The translations under genes and the position numbers were made by a program. Under the pieces are notes generated by a model. That model made no database searches and was not told where the DNA came from. It was given only the letters and a program-made list of their open reading frames with translations. From Takakia lepidozioides (Eukaryota > Streptophyta > Takakiopsida > Takakiales > Takakiaceae), in assembly GCA_030704615.1 (NCBI GenBank), contig CM060731.1, positions 1,426,001 to 1,490,000 of the forward strand: a DNA stretch of 64,000 nt. Direction: 5' to 3'. Each line of letters begins with the position of its first letter. Position 1 is the first letter of the stretch. Shown piece by piece: positions 11,461 to 24,900 of this stretch.

Positions 11461-11632
11461 ATTCCGCCGGCGAAATCCACTATTTCGCTGGAAAAATCCA
11501 CTATTTCGCTGACGAAATGCACTATTTCATTGGCAAAACCCACTATTTCGCTGGAGAAACCCACTATTTCTCTGGCGGAACCCATTATTTCGCTAGCGAA
11601 ACCCTATACCTTGATTTATTTCGTTAATGAAA
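11461..11632. repeat. palindrome array III (TTTCGC/GCGAAA, 21-bp tandem)
   Basis: Seven tandem units of exactly 21 bp (11461 to about 11601), plus one displaced unit at 11619-11632. Each has a palindromic core related to TTTCGCTAGCGAAA, which is perfect at 11588-11601, and a constant CCCACTA-type spacer of about 7 bp. Other units carry one to three arm mismatches. Confidence 0.8.
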
Positions 11633-12255
11633 CCCGTTGTTTGCCTCATTATATTAAATTGTTCAACTATTGTTTGGTATTTGTGTGTTTTGGATAGTGT
11701 TGGTTATTGTGACTTTGTTTTTCTCTAACGTGTTATTCTTTTGTACAATACCAAAGCTGTAGATATATGGAACTTGGAGCTTGTAGATATACATTATGGG
11801 TGTTTATTTCGCATTAGGGTTTTGGGGTTTTATTCCGTTTTGAAAACATATAGCTCCTATGACCGCGGTTTAAAAACATAAAACCCCCATGACCGTGGGT
11901 TTGTGCTCACGCCATTTGTGCTCACGCTCTACCAACCCCCCGTGCTACCGGGCAAGCCCGCATCGGCCTTTTATCTAATAAATACGTCCCTTCCAGAAGT
12001 CGGGAGTTGGTGAGGTTGAAGAAGGGTCACTAGTAGCTATGGTAAAGTGTCCTAATAATGCTCACTTTCAGCATGCACTTGTCACATTTTGCTTAACCTA
12101 ATGGATTTATTTATTTTTTAATTTTTACATGGGTCTTTTTTTTTTACAGGTGGCAACCCATAAATATTTTTCATTATGTAAAATCTATTAAATTGAGAAT
12201 AACCCATCAGGTTTTCATGCAGTGGGTATGGGATCTCTGGAAACGTAGAAAAATC
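11633..12255. other. no recognised gene
   Basis: AT-rich DNA without a convincing frame. A CCTAATAATGC motif at about 12050 resembles one arm of the palindrome at 12256-12305. Confidence 0.35.
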
Positions 12256-12305
12256 CCTAATATTGCGCACTTGATTGCGCGCGCATTCAAATGTGCAATA
12301 TTAGG
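12256..12305. repeat. 50-bp near-perfect palindrome
   Basis: Left arm CCTAATATTGCGCACTTGA and right arm TCAAATGTGCAATATTAGG are reverse complements apart from a few positions, around a centre of TGCGCGCGCA. Four or so mismatched pairs are all compatible with transitions or A/T changes within the stem. Could be a foldback element or a very short MITE. No coding role. Confidence 0.75.
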
Positions 12306-14042
12306 ACATGACACATTTTCTTCAGGCTTTCTTCACATCAGTACATTGAAAGTCCCATAGACATCCTCTGAATCTATGACTACATCCTAGTGATGCATTG
12401 ATCAGGTAACTGGAGAAGATATCTTGATAAAGTTTTAGGGAGGTTTCCAGTTTCTGCTAACTTTGTCAACTACTTCCAAGCAATAATGTCCTGGAACAAG
12501 GCGGCCAGCCCCATAATGACAGATAAAAAGTAACCATATCATAGAAAACATGAAGAGAGGAGGAATTCTGCTGATGGCTAGCTTTGTGAATAATTGCTTT
12601 AGAAGTCTGGAAACTCTGCAAAGCTGAGCGGCAAATGAAAGACAACACTAATGTACGATGGTTCAATCATGAGAATAAGATACACCACGTGGAGAGTTAA
12701 TAGAAAACAGAGCAGCAAATGTGGGTTCTGAAACTAATTTTCTTGTTCGCTCAAAAAATGGCTTGTATCCATTTGCCATGATAAAGTTGCCAGAGAACAC
12801 ATTCCTTCCTGTGAATGCATGGCATTCTATCTATTTTCTGTGTTTGCCAGGTTAGCAGATCCCGATGCAGAATCTCTCTCACACAGTGAATCATATTAAA
12901 CGTAGTCATCCCCTGTTCATTCCCTCATCGCCAAAGAACTGGTACATAATTTGATAGATCTAGCATAAATATGCAGCCATTCTTTGATGTTGTTGCACCG
13001 TGCACCAACATAACACCGATGTCTTTTATGCTCTTGGTGACTTGAAAAATTGAAACACATTGTTTACCATTTGTATGGGGCCCCGTGTTGGCCATTGAGA
13101 GCACTCCCTTGCCCTTGTGGAGAAGCTTGAAATCCTCATCATTGAATTTCTTCCCATCACTTTCATCATGTTCATAGGTGTTTCCCCAACCAGATCCTCC
13201 CAGGCATACCTCTTGAAATTACTCCATTACTAAGATAAGTAAACCTATGTTTGTTTCAATGTATGGGTGGTAGTCTAAGGTGCAATGTAAACGTGACTCT
13301 TCTGATGTTAATCCCTAATCTGGACCATATTTGCAGCGGAAAACTACTGACACTGAACGCCTCGAAATACTTTATTAGCATGGCACATCCACTGCCTAAA
13401 ATGTGGGATTGTTTTGTCACCAGAGAGAAGGTCTGTACACATGTTACAGATCCAGTAGCCTTGCAAAGCAAATATCCCATTTCTCAGAGATGAGAGAGAC
13501 ATAGGGAGGAGAGAAGCAAAGAAGAAGACAGAATCCTTGAGATTCCGAACCCCAGAATGAAGGTTAAGAACCATAGACATGTAGACATTGGACCTTAGAA
13601 TGTCGAATGTAGACATTAGACCTTATGCCCTAGGGCAGAAAAGGGGGAAAGGGAAGAATTACCTGGATTTGTTTGTTCCAAAAAGAATGTGAGCTTCTAT
13701 ATGTCGGATTGCTCCTTGGCGACCTTCTATGTAATTGCTTTGCTAGGTCGATGGAGTTCACGCCATGGCCATGGCCAATCTCATGGTCTACGCAGAGACG
13801 GGAAGCAACAAGGGCAGGAAGCGCGAGGATGCATGCATGGAAGTGACAAGTAGAATGTAGATGGAATGTGCTGGATGATAACGTATAACATTCATCCAAA
13901 CTGCGTAATCAGGTGCGCAGTATTGGGAACATTGTTGAGAACTGCCCAATATTATAAGGGTTTACCATAGTAACTTGTTTTCTAGTTCTTTTTGTCTCTT
14001 TATTTGTTTTAAGGGAAATAATCTTCTCCTTTTTCTCAGACT
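12306..14042. other. no recognised gene
   Basis: Several 60-90 codon open frames exist on both strands at 12466-13900, but none shows a recognised domain or supporting splice structure. Treated as intergenic or degenerate repeat DNA. Confidence 0.35.
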
Positions 14043-14103
14043 GCCCGGCTGGATAGCCCATCCCCTTGCGCAGGTGATCCCAGGCTCAAATCCCGGCTAC
14101 CAC
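14043..14103 (+). repeat. tRNA-related repeat fragment
   Basis: Contains a GGATAGCCC segment and, about 35 bases later, GGCTCAAATCCCGG, close to a box B/T-arm. No proper anticodon arm can be drawn, so this is a tRNA-derived (SINE-like) remnant at best. Confidence 0.3.
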
Positions 14104-15915
14104 ATCGTTCGCTGAAACGCTAGGGTTTCGGGGTGACGGCTGACGACCGGCAGTCAAAGTCAAACCAGCAGAATGTGCGCTAGCGCCCCGGCAGATTATG
14201 CCAATAATAGCACGTCTACGTGGCAGGTTACAGCGGCAGCACCTTATCTGTGACCGTTCCTCCCGTGGAACGGGTGCTCAGATGGAGCACTTGGGTATTC
14301 CTGGGGCTCCAACGTGGCTCCATCTGGAGGGTCTGTAAGAAGAATCTAACGGCCAGAATCCAACAGTCTTAGGGTTGCAGAATGTGCCGACGTGGTGCGA
14401 TAGGACACGTCGGTGGGATTGAACGGCAGAAGGCGGCGCTGGCTTCCAAAGCTTCCCTCCCTCCCTGGCTATGGCGTCCTGCCTCCCTCTCTTCCTCTCT
14501 TCCTCTTCACGCTCTATGTACCCCTCTTCCTCCATCTGACCTTCCTCCCCAAGATCCTGGAAGGTTTGTAGGAGATGAACGTGTAGATGGTCCGTGTCTT
14601 AGAGGCTGTGACAGTTGAACGACAAAGCTCATTGCAACTGAATGACAGCTGAACTAGCAGGGGCTCTCACAATGGGAGTGTAGGATGTCTACTAAGCCCA
14701 GCTAATGGAAAAACATTTTTGCAGCTCAATTGGAAAGAGTGCCTTGACGACCCACCTGTACAGGTTGGTAGGCACTGTGCGCCCATGTCCTGTGTTCAGA
14801 GAAGTGGGACAATACCTGTAACAACAACCCACCATGGCCTGTTTTGGCCACATGGCACACTAGGAAGCATCCAGTGTCCATGCCATCCCTTATTGTATGA
14901 AAAGTTGAAGCTGCACATTTGTTCTGGAGAACTTTTCGAGCACAGAATGTGGGGTGTGGACCTTCTTCATAGGTGGTAGCAGTCACTTCAGCAGCAGTGG
15001 CGCCAGCAATTGGTTGGAAATCCAGAGCACCAGCAAGAGTAGATTAGTTTACATTGCACCATGTGGACTAAACAGCTACTGAGAAAAGAGCAGCTGGATG
15101 TGGATGGATACACACATTGAAAGACTTAAGAGATTAAGAGATGGAGAAAGACATGCTTGACCATGAACCGCATGACTGTAAGAGTGTTACATCAAACAAT
15201 AACCATCACGCGCTGCTTTGGCCTAATGAGACACAATGCGGGCACTGGAAAGAATCTATGTCATCTCTTTATAAATGAAAGAAGCTGCACAGTTGTTCTT
15301 GTTGACAATCTTCCCAGCAGACCTGGTCTTCAAAGCTAACAAGCAAAGCGTATAAGATGAACAGCCAGAGGAAAAACCCAAGTTCTGAGTGAGTGCCAGT
15401 CAACCCAATGACACTATGTCAAAGGGAGAGAGAGCGCAAATAGATCACCATGCCGAATGTGCCCAACACATCCGCCTTCAGAGTTACATACAAAGAAAGC
15501 GGGGGCCACAGACTATTCAAAAGTTTTGATCTCTAGCTTCAGCTCACATGTATCACCTATCTCAAAAAGCTTTATCTCCTTTCTACCTAACACCGGGGTT
15601 GCAACAGCAGTGTTTTTCCGTGACAGGTGGATTGCAAGGATGACAGAGCCTACGATGAAGTGAGAATAATCAAGGGCTTGATAAAATGTTACCCCAAGAA
15701 CCCTGGTGTGCTCCTTGTACATTTGTTACAAAGGGATTGCATGTATGGAGCCCACTGCAACCTGCCACACTTACTCCGCTGTAGGCCTACCTTGCCGTAA
15801 GTCATACATAATGCTCTCCCTCACACAAGCTATATGGGCAGGTATGCCCCATAAGTAGAAACTGTAGGGCATGCACACACATGGCCTTCCGCTCACTTTC
15901 TAACAACGTGTTCGG
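14104..15915. other. no recognised gene; intergenic DNA 3' of the ANP32-like gene
   Basis: Contains a 9-bp inverted repeat AGATGGAGC (14280-14288)/GCTCCATCT (14317-14325) and a C/T-rich patch at 14450-14540. Open frames of 60-90 codons are scattered without recognised domains. The last several hundred bases probably include the 3' UTR of the minus-strand gene that ends at 15916. Confidence 0.35.
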
Positions 15916-18266
15916 TCAGTGCTTAGGTGGTCGTCCATCCTTCTCATCTCCCTCCTCTCTACTCCGCTTGCGCCTCACCACTAAGGACTCCTTGACTTTT
16001 TCATCTTCATCATCATCAGCTTCATCATCAAAGTCCTCATCCTCATCCTCCTCATCTTCCCCTGGTTCAAAGTCGCTGGCCCCTTCATCGTCCTCAGGCT
16101 GCCCAAGCGGTTGCACCAAATATTCTGTGCCATACTCCTCTTCCTCTTCTTCCTCCTGCAATCAAGACATGTCAACAACCACAGCTTTATCGATTACCCA
16201 AATGCAATGGGGTCGACGATGTGTCTTGGTATTGCTTCGGAAATACATGATGCTCTGTGACTATTGCTATCAGAAGTGCATCACTAGATACTCCCACTAG
16301 GTCTGATGGTATTCATACTAGCCAGGTTGTAACCCAATCAAACATCAGAAGGGGCTTTACAATCGACCACACATTTGAGCACCCCTCTGCTCAAGCGCCA
16401 CAACATAGGCTGGGTTAACTCGCTTTTTTATTCTAGAACAAAAAACTAAACCCTACACCTTGAAACACAACAACACGGAGGGACCACCGAACAATGACTA
16501 AGACTGTGGATTGAGAGAGAGCAGTCCGCTTTGCACACTGTACAACCTCCTGCTGACTGCAGGAAACTGAAGTAATGAGGACACTAGTACTCCTCACATT
16601 CTGCTGACCCCATGAAACCTTACAAACCAAGTTGTTGTCTTGCCAGGTTCAATACCCTTGACAGACAGATACAGGTAGGTGCAACATGAGGCACTTGAGG
16701 TCCCAACATCCCTGTCAGTGTGGTGGGTCTCTTATAAAAACCCTGCAGCAGTATGTAGAAGGGTTCTTTGGCAACCTGCCAGATAGGTGCTCAAACGAAC
16801 GTTCCCAAGCAGTAGGTGTTTGTACCCCCCGGAAGACCACTAAACCCCAACCAGAACCTCGAGCGCTACCCAAGGCCTCAGCACTAACTGCGACCAGGAA
16901 GAAGCTTCAACTTCCGCAAGGAGCTCTGCGGAAATAACCTACTACTCAGGCAATGTATTACCTCGTCATCCCCCTCTTCGTCCTCTCCGTCATTGTCCAC
17001 ACCGTCGTCATCATCTTCGTCCTCTCCTAGCTCTCCATTCTCGTCGTCCTCATTCTCATCGTTTTCTTGGACGTCAAGCTCGCCCTCTGTACTAACAAGT
17101 GCCCCACTCGCTTGTTCTGTGAACAAACGTCCATTTGCAGACTCAGAGTGGTTATCTATGTTGCATGACATGCAAAGGGGTGCGCTAAGTGTTGATAATC
17201 AGTACAAAAAAATTACTCCTCCACAAAATTGTAGGGCTCGCATATATGAGAATGCACCCAGGCAGGCCGACCAAAGCCCGTAAGCAGGCCTCCACGGGTG
17301 TAGCAACGTGCAAATGGTTTAGCCCCATCATTGCTACTCTTGAGAAAGAGAAATAACGTTACCTTCTTCATCTTCCTCCTCCTCCCCAACAGCGTCGTCG
17401 TCGTCGTCCCCAGCCTCCTCCTCATCGGTCTCCTCTTCTATATCTTGCACCTCCACATTGTCTTCTTCGTCTTCAACCTCATCATCATCGGAGCAATGGT
17501 CATTGTTGGCCTGCCCAACAACTTCTTCAGCCACAGCCGCCAAGATTTCTTCTTGATAACTGCCACCTTCACCTTCCTCCTCATCTATCTCGTCATTCTC
17601 TTCCCCGTCATCCTCTCTTTCTTCCTCGTCTTCACCCTCCTCATCGTCTTCGTCGTATAGCGCTTCCCCTTTCGAGTCACCGTCAATCCCGTCCTCATCA
17701 TCCCCTTCCACTTCCACACCATCGCCATTGGCATCCTCCACATCCTCGTCTTCAGAATCTTCCTCCTCTTCCTCATCCGACTCGGGCCGCTCGTTATCAT
17801 TTGCGTCCGCTTTGTCCAAGTACTGCAAAGATTTCATCACGTCGAACACGCGGGCCCTGTATTCAGACACACGGGTGACCGGACACTCGTAGAGGTCAAG
17901 CGACACCAGCTTGAGCCGCGCAAGCGGCGCAAGGTCCTCTAGCAGCTGAATTTTGTTGTTGGAGAGATCAAGGTCGCGCAGCGACTTCAAGCCTGCCTGC
18001 ACCAGATGCTCCAGACCCCCCGCAATTCGATTGTCACTCAGGATGAGCTGCTCCAAGTGCGGCAGGCTCGGAAAATCCGCCAGCGACGACAACCCCACGT
18101 TCGCAATCGACAGATGCCGCAGCTGCGCAAACGGCTCAAACAGCGATGGCGGAGGCAACCTCCCCTGCGCACACTTGAGCGCCCCGTCCAGCGTCAACGA
18201 CCTGGTCGCCCCTGCCTCCTCCTCCCCCTTCGCTGCCTCAACCGCCCGCTCCCAAGCATCGTCCAT
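15916..18266 (-). CDS. ANP32-like acidic leucine-rich nuclear phosphoprotein
   Basis: Three exons join in frame: 18266-17363, 17116-16962 and 16155-15916, giving 432 residues. Introns are GT-AG. Residues about 25-150 form leucine-rich repeats (LRHLSIANVGLSSL, LEQLILSDNRI, LRDLDLSNNKIQLLEDLAPL, KLVSLDLYECPVTRV) closed by an LRR-cap-like segment (YRARVFDVMKSLQYLD). From about 155 to the end the protein is almost continuously Asp/Glu-rich, finishing with a basic RRKRSREEGDEK stretch that can act as nuclear localisation signal. This architecture defines the ANP32 family: nuclear histone chaperone and phosphatase-inhibitor-type proteins. The acidic part is longer than in animal ANP32 and is split over all three exons. 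Start chosen at the first Met of the long frame, just downstream of a C/T-rich (GA-rich on the coding strand) leader. The function is known for animal homologues and only inferred here. Confidence 0.88.
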
Positions 18267-18267
18267 C

Positions 18268-18430
18268 CCCCTCCCTCTCCCTATCCCCCCCCTCCCTCCT
18301 TTCCCTCTCTCTCTCTCCCTCCCTGCCTCCCTCCCTCCCTCCCTCCCTCCCTCGCTCCCTCTCTCCCTCTCCCTCTCCCTCTCCCTTTGTCCCTCTTTCT
18401 CTCGTCTCTCCCTCCCTCTCTCTCTTTCTC
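18268..18430. repeat. CT-rich low-complexity tract (5' leader/promoter of ANP32-like gene)
   Basis: CCCT/CCCTCC/CTCTCC repeats run immediately upstream of the minus-strand start codon, so the coding-strand leader is GA-rich. Such purine tracts are common in plant core promoters and leaders. The long plus-strand frames here (17953-18636) are artefacts of the composition. Confidence 0.6.
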
Positions 18431-21400
18431 TTCCTTCCCGCCCCTGCCCGCCCTATGCCCCCATCCATGCATGGGGGCACCCCATGCATCCCCATGCATG
18501 CATCCATCCTAGGTCATCTCTCCCCTCCTTTCTTTTCACACTCTTCTATACCCCCCTCACACTTCCTCTCTCTCATCGATGGATTCGCCATCGCTTTGTT
18601 CTCGTGGAGGAAAGCTTCCTCTGCTTACCGACTTGAATCCCTTCCTTCCTTCGAGGGCAACCGAAAGAAAGCGAAACACGAGATCCCCCACACTTTTGCT
18701 TGGAAGATGTGTGAAATTGTGAATGAAGTTGGAGGAGTGCGTCCCATGAAGAGAAGGGATGGCATGGGATGGGATGGGATGGCATGCATCCTCGCTCACT
18801 TTTTTAGTGTTGTCCGAGAAAAGAGTTGGTGATCGCAGTGTGGTTCATGGAGACATGAACAGCGAGTGTGATGAAGTGCATCGCATTCAACACTGATCAT
18901 TGCATGCAATTTCAAATTTGGACACAACAGCTCCGCATGAGGTTCAAACATGCATCCGACTCATGCGTGCTTCAACACATTTTTGTATATATTGTAGGAA
19001 GGAAGATGAGGTAAGTAGGTAGCTAGTAGCAGGACTAAACTGGGGGGTGTGATGTCAGTGGTATGAATAACAGGATCGGAGAAATACAAAGCTAACTTAG
19101 TACCGACTGCATCACATTCTGACTTGTTTGCTCATTTGCATATGCTATCGGATTGGTGGGGAGAATCCCAGTTGACTTGAAGAATGAGTGCAAATGTTGT
19201 TACTGTTGCTGGAGCAGGCTGTCTTCAACACCGTTTGGAAGAAAAGGGTTCAAGTCACAACTTACATGCCAACAGGAATGATAACTCATGGCTCATGGCA
19301 TGGTCCGACTGAAAAGTGCAATGGGCTCCTGAACAAGAGTTTTTTAAAATGAAAACTGCGCCGGCCTTCAGAAGAATGTCCCCAACAAGTTGTGAGGTGG
19401 GTCATGTTTCATACATTACTTACATCATTCAGAGAACCCATCAGGTTGAACCCACCTAACATCGTCATGCACCCCAATTTGTCTGGCCCTGAAGAAGATC
19501 GCAGTTGTGGGTTCTTGTCATGGACATCAATCCTCCATCCCAACCCAATTGCAATTCCAGGTTTCACTGAGAACTTTTGAGCAATAGTTGAATGGTGGTA
19601 TTAGATGAGGAACTCACCTAGTCTGATGTTATGTATGAGAATAGGAAGAAGAGAAGAAGTGGGTCATACATGAGTTGTGCATAGTTGCATGAATGAAAGA
19701 TGGGGAGTAGGTATTCAAAAGTGGGTTATTAGTTATTACTGTTGCTGTAAAGGCTGTATGGGTGGGCGAGATCCAGGCATGTCACCCTCAGGTTTCTCAC
19801 ATCTCCTTCCTGCCCAGATGACACACTGGGGTGGCAGTTGATCACAGCCGCGTGGCACATGTTGGGTTTTGCCGACGTTGGCAGGAATCAAGTTGATACT
19901 TTGTGGAGATGTCCATGGCACCGTTGAATCTACACTCCATCCGCAGCAGGCCTACCAGAAATTCAAACTGAAAAGCTTTATAGCATGGTCAGTGAAACCC
20001 AGAGTCACACGACCGGCTATGGCCGTTAGGGTACATCTTGCAGTATGCAGATCAAATGTACACAGCTCTCTCTCTCTGTCGCTCTCTCATGAACACACTT
20101 TCTACTAAAATAGGCAGGATGCAGCTGTGTAGCGTTTCTGCAAAACGGAGCCAGCCAGAGATGTCATGAAGTAAGTAGTAGCCAACTGCGTAGCAATGGC
20201 GTGTAAGTAGAGAATTATGTTGGATCAGCCGACTGCATGAGGTCATCCTTGAATGAATGAATGGGTTTCAAATTCATGGATGCACCGCCGACCCTCTGCT
20301 TGGGTTGCGAGGATTGCGGGGCATCTGATCGTTAACTTACGAAACTTTCTTCCAGCATGTACGCATCCAACCACATGATAGCCCAGATCCACAGGAAAAT
20401 CGAGATGGCACTTCATTGCAGCTCGAAAACCGAGGAAATCAAGAGCAAGGTGTTTTCCAAAGGAATTGCCGTTTTGCTAACAGATCAAGCACGTCTCTTA
20501 GGTCATATGCTGGACTTACTCAGATCACAATAGGAATGTCTCAGATTTGCCGCCAACGCTCCTGGTATGACTGAATCAATTGGGAAAAGAACAAAACGGT
20601 CAAAGACAACGGTCAAGGACAGGAAAGTCTTGTTTGGTAGGGTCCTGTTCGTGCGTGGTACGCAGCACTCAGCTTTGATTGACAACCAAACTTGCTAGGT
20701 TACAAAAATGGAATGGGATAGCCTAACAGGCTGATCTCATTATTAGACTCAAAACTTATGCCGACTTGATTGAATCACTTCTCTATTGAAAGCTGTGGCT
20801 ACCAAATGATTTGAAGTAAATGTGTCAGATTTCCTCCAGTACAGATGCTTTTGTCATTTGCCTCTTGACTACTTTGAGTTGAGTCACTTCAGCTCTAGTC
20901 AGCTCTTGTCTAACCACTGCTCAGTGCTTTGTGATCTGAAACTGCATTCGAGCTTGATCATCCCAGCCAGGCAAGTCTTAATTGGTAGACATGCCTCCTC
21001 TCCAGCCAGTTGCAATCTGTGGGCAGTTGCCAAAATAGCTGTGCTGTGATGGTAGGGGAGACAATTGTACGGATTGCATCCCTTTCACATTGGTTATGAT
21101 GCCTATTGCACCTACCACACTGCTGTAATAAGAGATACCATTTCCTCCTACTCCTGTTCTACAACAGACGGAAAGCTGATAAAAGGAGCAGAACATTTAG
21201 GTAGATTGATTAACAAGCTCTGGATAACCATGCCAAACCACTAGCTAATACTGTGGTAAGGTCGTCAAGCAGGAGGTGCTTGGCTTCTACCTCTCATATC
21301 TGCCCTTTCCTGGTAGGAAGCTTGACCTTACTAGAGAGTTAAGATCTGTGACTCCCTGGCCATCCCAATATGAATAGCCACGTGGTCTGGTAAGCTGCAA

Positions 21401-21961
21401 TTTCTAGTCCTTAGATGGTCTGACACAAATTGCTGCTGATCAGAAACCGGAATGATTGATCCTAAGGACCATACTCAAAGGGCCTGTCTGAAGCATTCAG
21501 GCGCTGTTGCACCCTCTGGGTCACGATGCCAGCGGACAATATATTCAAGAAAGAAGGAAATTCATCAAGTAGCCAGCTCCAAGGACCAAAGATCAGCCCA
21601 CATGAGATGCAACTACCCCCGTGTCTCAGCACCAGTTGTAATGCTGTGCCCGTGCCCACTGCCCCCCCAACCCAAGTGATTTTATGAAAGCTAAAAGATC
21701 TGGTGTCATGAAAGACACTGACCTACAAGCCTGAAACATCCGAAGATGTAGTAGCCAATTATCAACATGGTGCAATCTACACCTGCAACATTTTCATTCA
21801 GAAATTATCTTACAAAATCCCGTAATGCCTTACAAGCTTCGGTTCTAGCATTATACAAACACAGCCAGCTGCACATACACTTTCTTGCATATGGACAATT
21901 CTTATCTCAAAACAATGTGACGAAAATATGAAATGCATGATAGGAGCATCCGTACACCTCA
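18431..21961. other. intergenic stretch between ANP32-like and KAC genes
   Basis: No recognised coding sequence. Contains GGGAT/GGCAT simple repeats at about 18758-18787 and a (CT)n patch at about 20063-20088. The right end, just 3' of the KAC stop at 21962, should hold the KAC 3' UTR. Small open frames on both strands lack recognisable domains. Confidence 0.4.
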
Positions 21962-24900
21962 TTACACTCGCCGCTTCGTGGGAGCATTGGGTTCCTTGGA
22001 CATAGCCTCCTTGTCAAGCTCATTCACCACATTCCTCAAAGCTGGAACTCGCACAGCAAGGGTCTTGTACAGCCGTGCATAGCGTGCACGGGTTCCATCT
22101 GCTGTCCGGGCCATAGCAAGCTGGCAAAATGACTCTGGCAGATGAGAGATGGTCTGCCTGATCTCATCCACCGAGAGACCAGCTAGCACTGAGGGCATTG
22201 GTACCACTGCAACAATCTCTTTTCCGTTCTTTTCCTGCATTCTTGCTTGAGCTTTCACAACAAGGTCAAATGCTGCATTCGCCCCACACTTGATCACAAA
22301 CGGGGTTGCCAATCCATTGTTGAACTGCAATACACTCCATTGGACAACCTCTCCATCCCCAGCATTGCTTCCTTCGTCCCAGTCACGTGATGAGAGCTCA
22401 CCAGGATCTGAGATATCATCAAATGTCCGACCACGTACATGCCGAGATCCCTCGTGTTGCTCATGGATGGTCTAGGCACAAATAAGACCCATGTAAGTAC
22501 CAAAGGGAGAGAGACGGAAGCAACAGGCTCAGGCACCTAACAAATGCACGCAAAATGGAGGAGAGTTCAGAACACATGGTGGACGATCAACATGATGTTA
22601 GTTACCCCACTGGTTGCCAGGAAACAGCTACGGTAACATAGGAAACTCAGAGAAGCAGGCAAGTAGGAATACCTCAACCACTCTCCGTGCTTCTGCAATA
22701 TATTTCTCAGCATAAGGATGGTCAATGGGCAGCAGTGTTGTCATTCGGTCAGAAAAGGAGTCTAGGCGCGTGAGCAGATTCTTTTTCTTGGCTGCTGTCA
22801 CTGCCTTCTGTGGTGCCTCCCTCCGAATCTCCTGAATACATTTGTATGCCAATAATAATTTTGCGGTTAGGATGCTCATGCACTTGGACCCTGCTAACGC
22901 GGGGATATCAGTTGTACTGCTTTTTGCAGTTGTATACGACAGGTCTACCAAAATCATGTGACTGACTTGTGCAAAGAACGAGACTTGTGGGAACAGTATG
23001 ATTGGTGCAACATACAGGAAACTGTTCTAGAGACTACCTTGCTAAGGTTGTAAAAGCAGCTCCTAAGATCTAATCAATGCACTAAAGCTCAATCCTCCCA
23101 ATAACCTTTCACTCTCTTTTTAGCTTCAATTGTATGGGAAAACAAAATACTTCATGAGCCTAAATTGTCGCCACATAAAGCAAGCGGGTCAAAAAATGCA
23201 CCCCTGCAAAATCATGAATCTCAATCATCGGTGACAGCCTCATATGTGCAATGCAGTATGTTATGACATCTGAGTTTGTGCACCTCCCAACAGGTCTTGT
23301 GTGATCAGGCTGTCCCAGACATTTGTGGATAGAGGAGTTCTGGCCTTCCACAAGACTGACATAATGTCTTTGAATAGACAAGTTCTGTCAATGAGTCTAC
23401 GTTGACAAGTTCTGGCCTTATTCCTGCCCTACCTGCAAAAGCAAGGGAAACCCACCTCAGTTTGCTTGTAAATATCCTCGAGAGAAATGAGGGATGCCAC
23501 CCGAGCATCTTCAGTTGCTGTCGAAGGATTGGAGAAGGGCGACCCACCCTCTTCCTTGGTGAGAAGAGCCACATCTGCACGCATCTGCTGCAGAACCTGC
23601 CAAGCACACATACCAAGATGGTCTGGCTCCACTCTCCAAGTCTAGGTTTTAAATGTAGCCAACGAATAATACAGCTGATCTATCTCCTTCCGGCACAATC
23701 AGATGAAAGGACCAAATGACAACCCCTCAGACCACATGCCTGTAACTGCAGTGAGGGCCAAGGTAAATCTCCTGTGAGGCAAGGATTTTAAGCTACTCTA
23801 TTTTGTGATGAGAAGACATTTAACATAGACCAACACTTACACAACAAAAAGACCAACCTCCATAGACGTCCAGCTTCTTACATTCTAAAGCAGCAAACAC
23901 CCGTTGACCTCCACAACACTATCATACACCCAAGTGTGCCCAACAGCAGCACACATACTCAAACTAAGTGCTCTCAGATCCAAACCTACTAAAATGCAGT
24001 TGAATGAACCGTTTACGTGCAATTTGCCAGCCCAATCATGATGTCTATATTGAAGAGCACTGAATGGTTAGAAGTGTATCATCCAGAAAACATATGGGAG
24101 AAGCCCAACCTTCCTACGCTTATGCTCCACAGATTCTAGAGCTGACCGCAACTTGGTTATTTGAGACGCATCATCAGCTTCTTCAGTTGCTAATGTGGCT
24201 GCAACATCCTGCAAGAACAGTTTTTCCATCAGAATGTTTAGTCACCATGGGTCCAATGACAACATAACCACAAAAAGATATGACCCGTATGAAAAACAGA
24301 GAGAAGGTAATCTGATCCAACCTTCAGATGCTGGAGCTGGCGGGTATACATAAGCTTGGAATAATCAGACAGAAGTTGACCAAGGGCATCGGTGCTTGGC
24401 CGCTGAGCCACTCCGAGACCAGACATCCATCCATCCAAGATTGCGGTGGAAAGTAGTTCCAAATGCCCCGTCACATTGCCAAGGCTCTCCCCACCTGTCA
24501 GTGATAGAAAATCAAAATTCTCTGCCAGCCACCCACGTATTTGGCGCTGCAACTCCCCTGCCAGTACAGCAATAGACACTATCCTATAGTCAGAACATAC
24601 AGGTGCAAATGCAAAGAGACAAATATGATTTTACTACATCTTTTCACATTCAAGTCGGAATATTTTTATGCAAGCTAGGCCAGGCCAATTTGCGGTCTGG
24701 AACACCAATGTCATGGTGGGGAGCAATCCTAACCTTCCCCACCCGTACTTGAACCCATCTGCAGACTAACAACATCCAAAGGAAGAAGGTCTTGTGATGC
24801 TAGCCAGACGACATGATCAAATAAACCTTGACAGTGTTTGTTTGTACTGTCAGTCACAGAGAGCCTGGTGCACAACGAACACAGCAGGACCCTCTTGAAA

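Noticed and set aside
15881-16300. 139-codon Ser-rich plus-strand ORF
   Set aside because: Antisense of the Glu/Asp-rich last exon of the ANP32-like gene; GAA/GAG codons read as Ser codons on the other strand.
17953-18636. 227-codon plus-strand ORF rich in Leu, Ser and Pro
   Set aside because: Antisense to the first exon and the CT-rich leader of the ANP32-like gene. It is open only because of composition.
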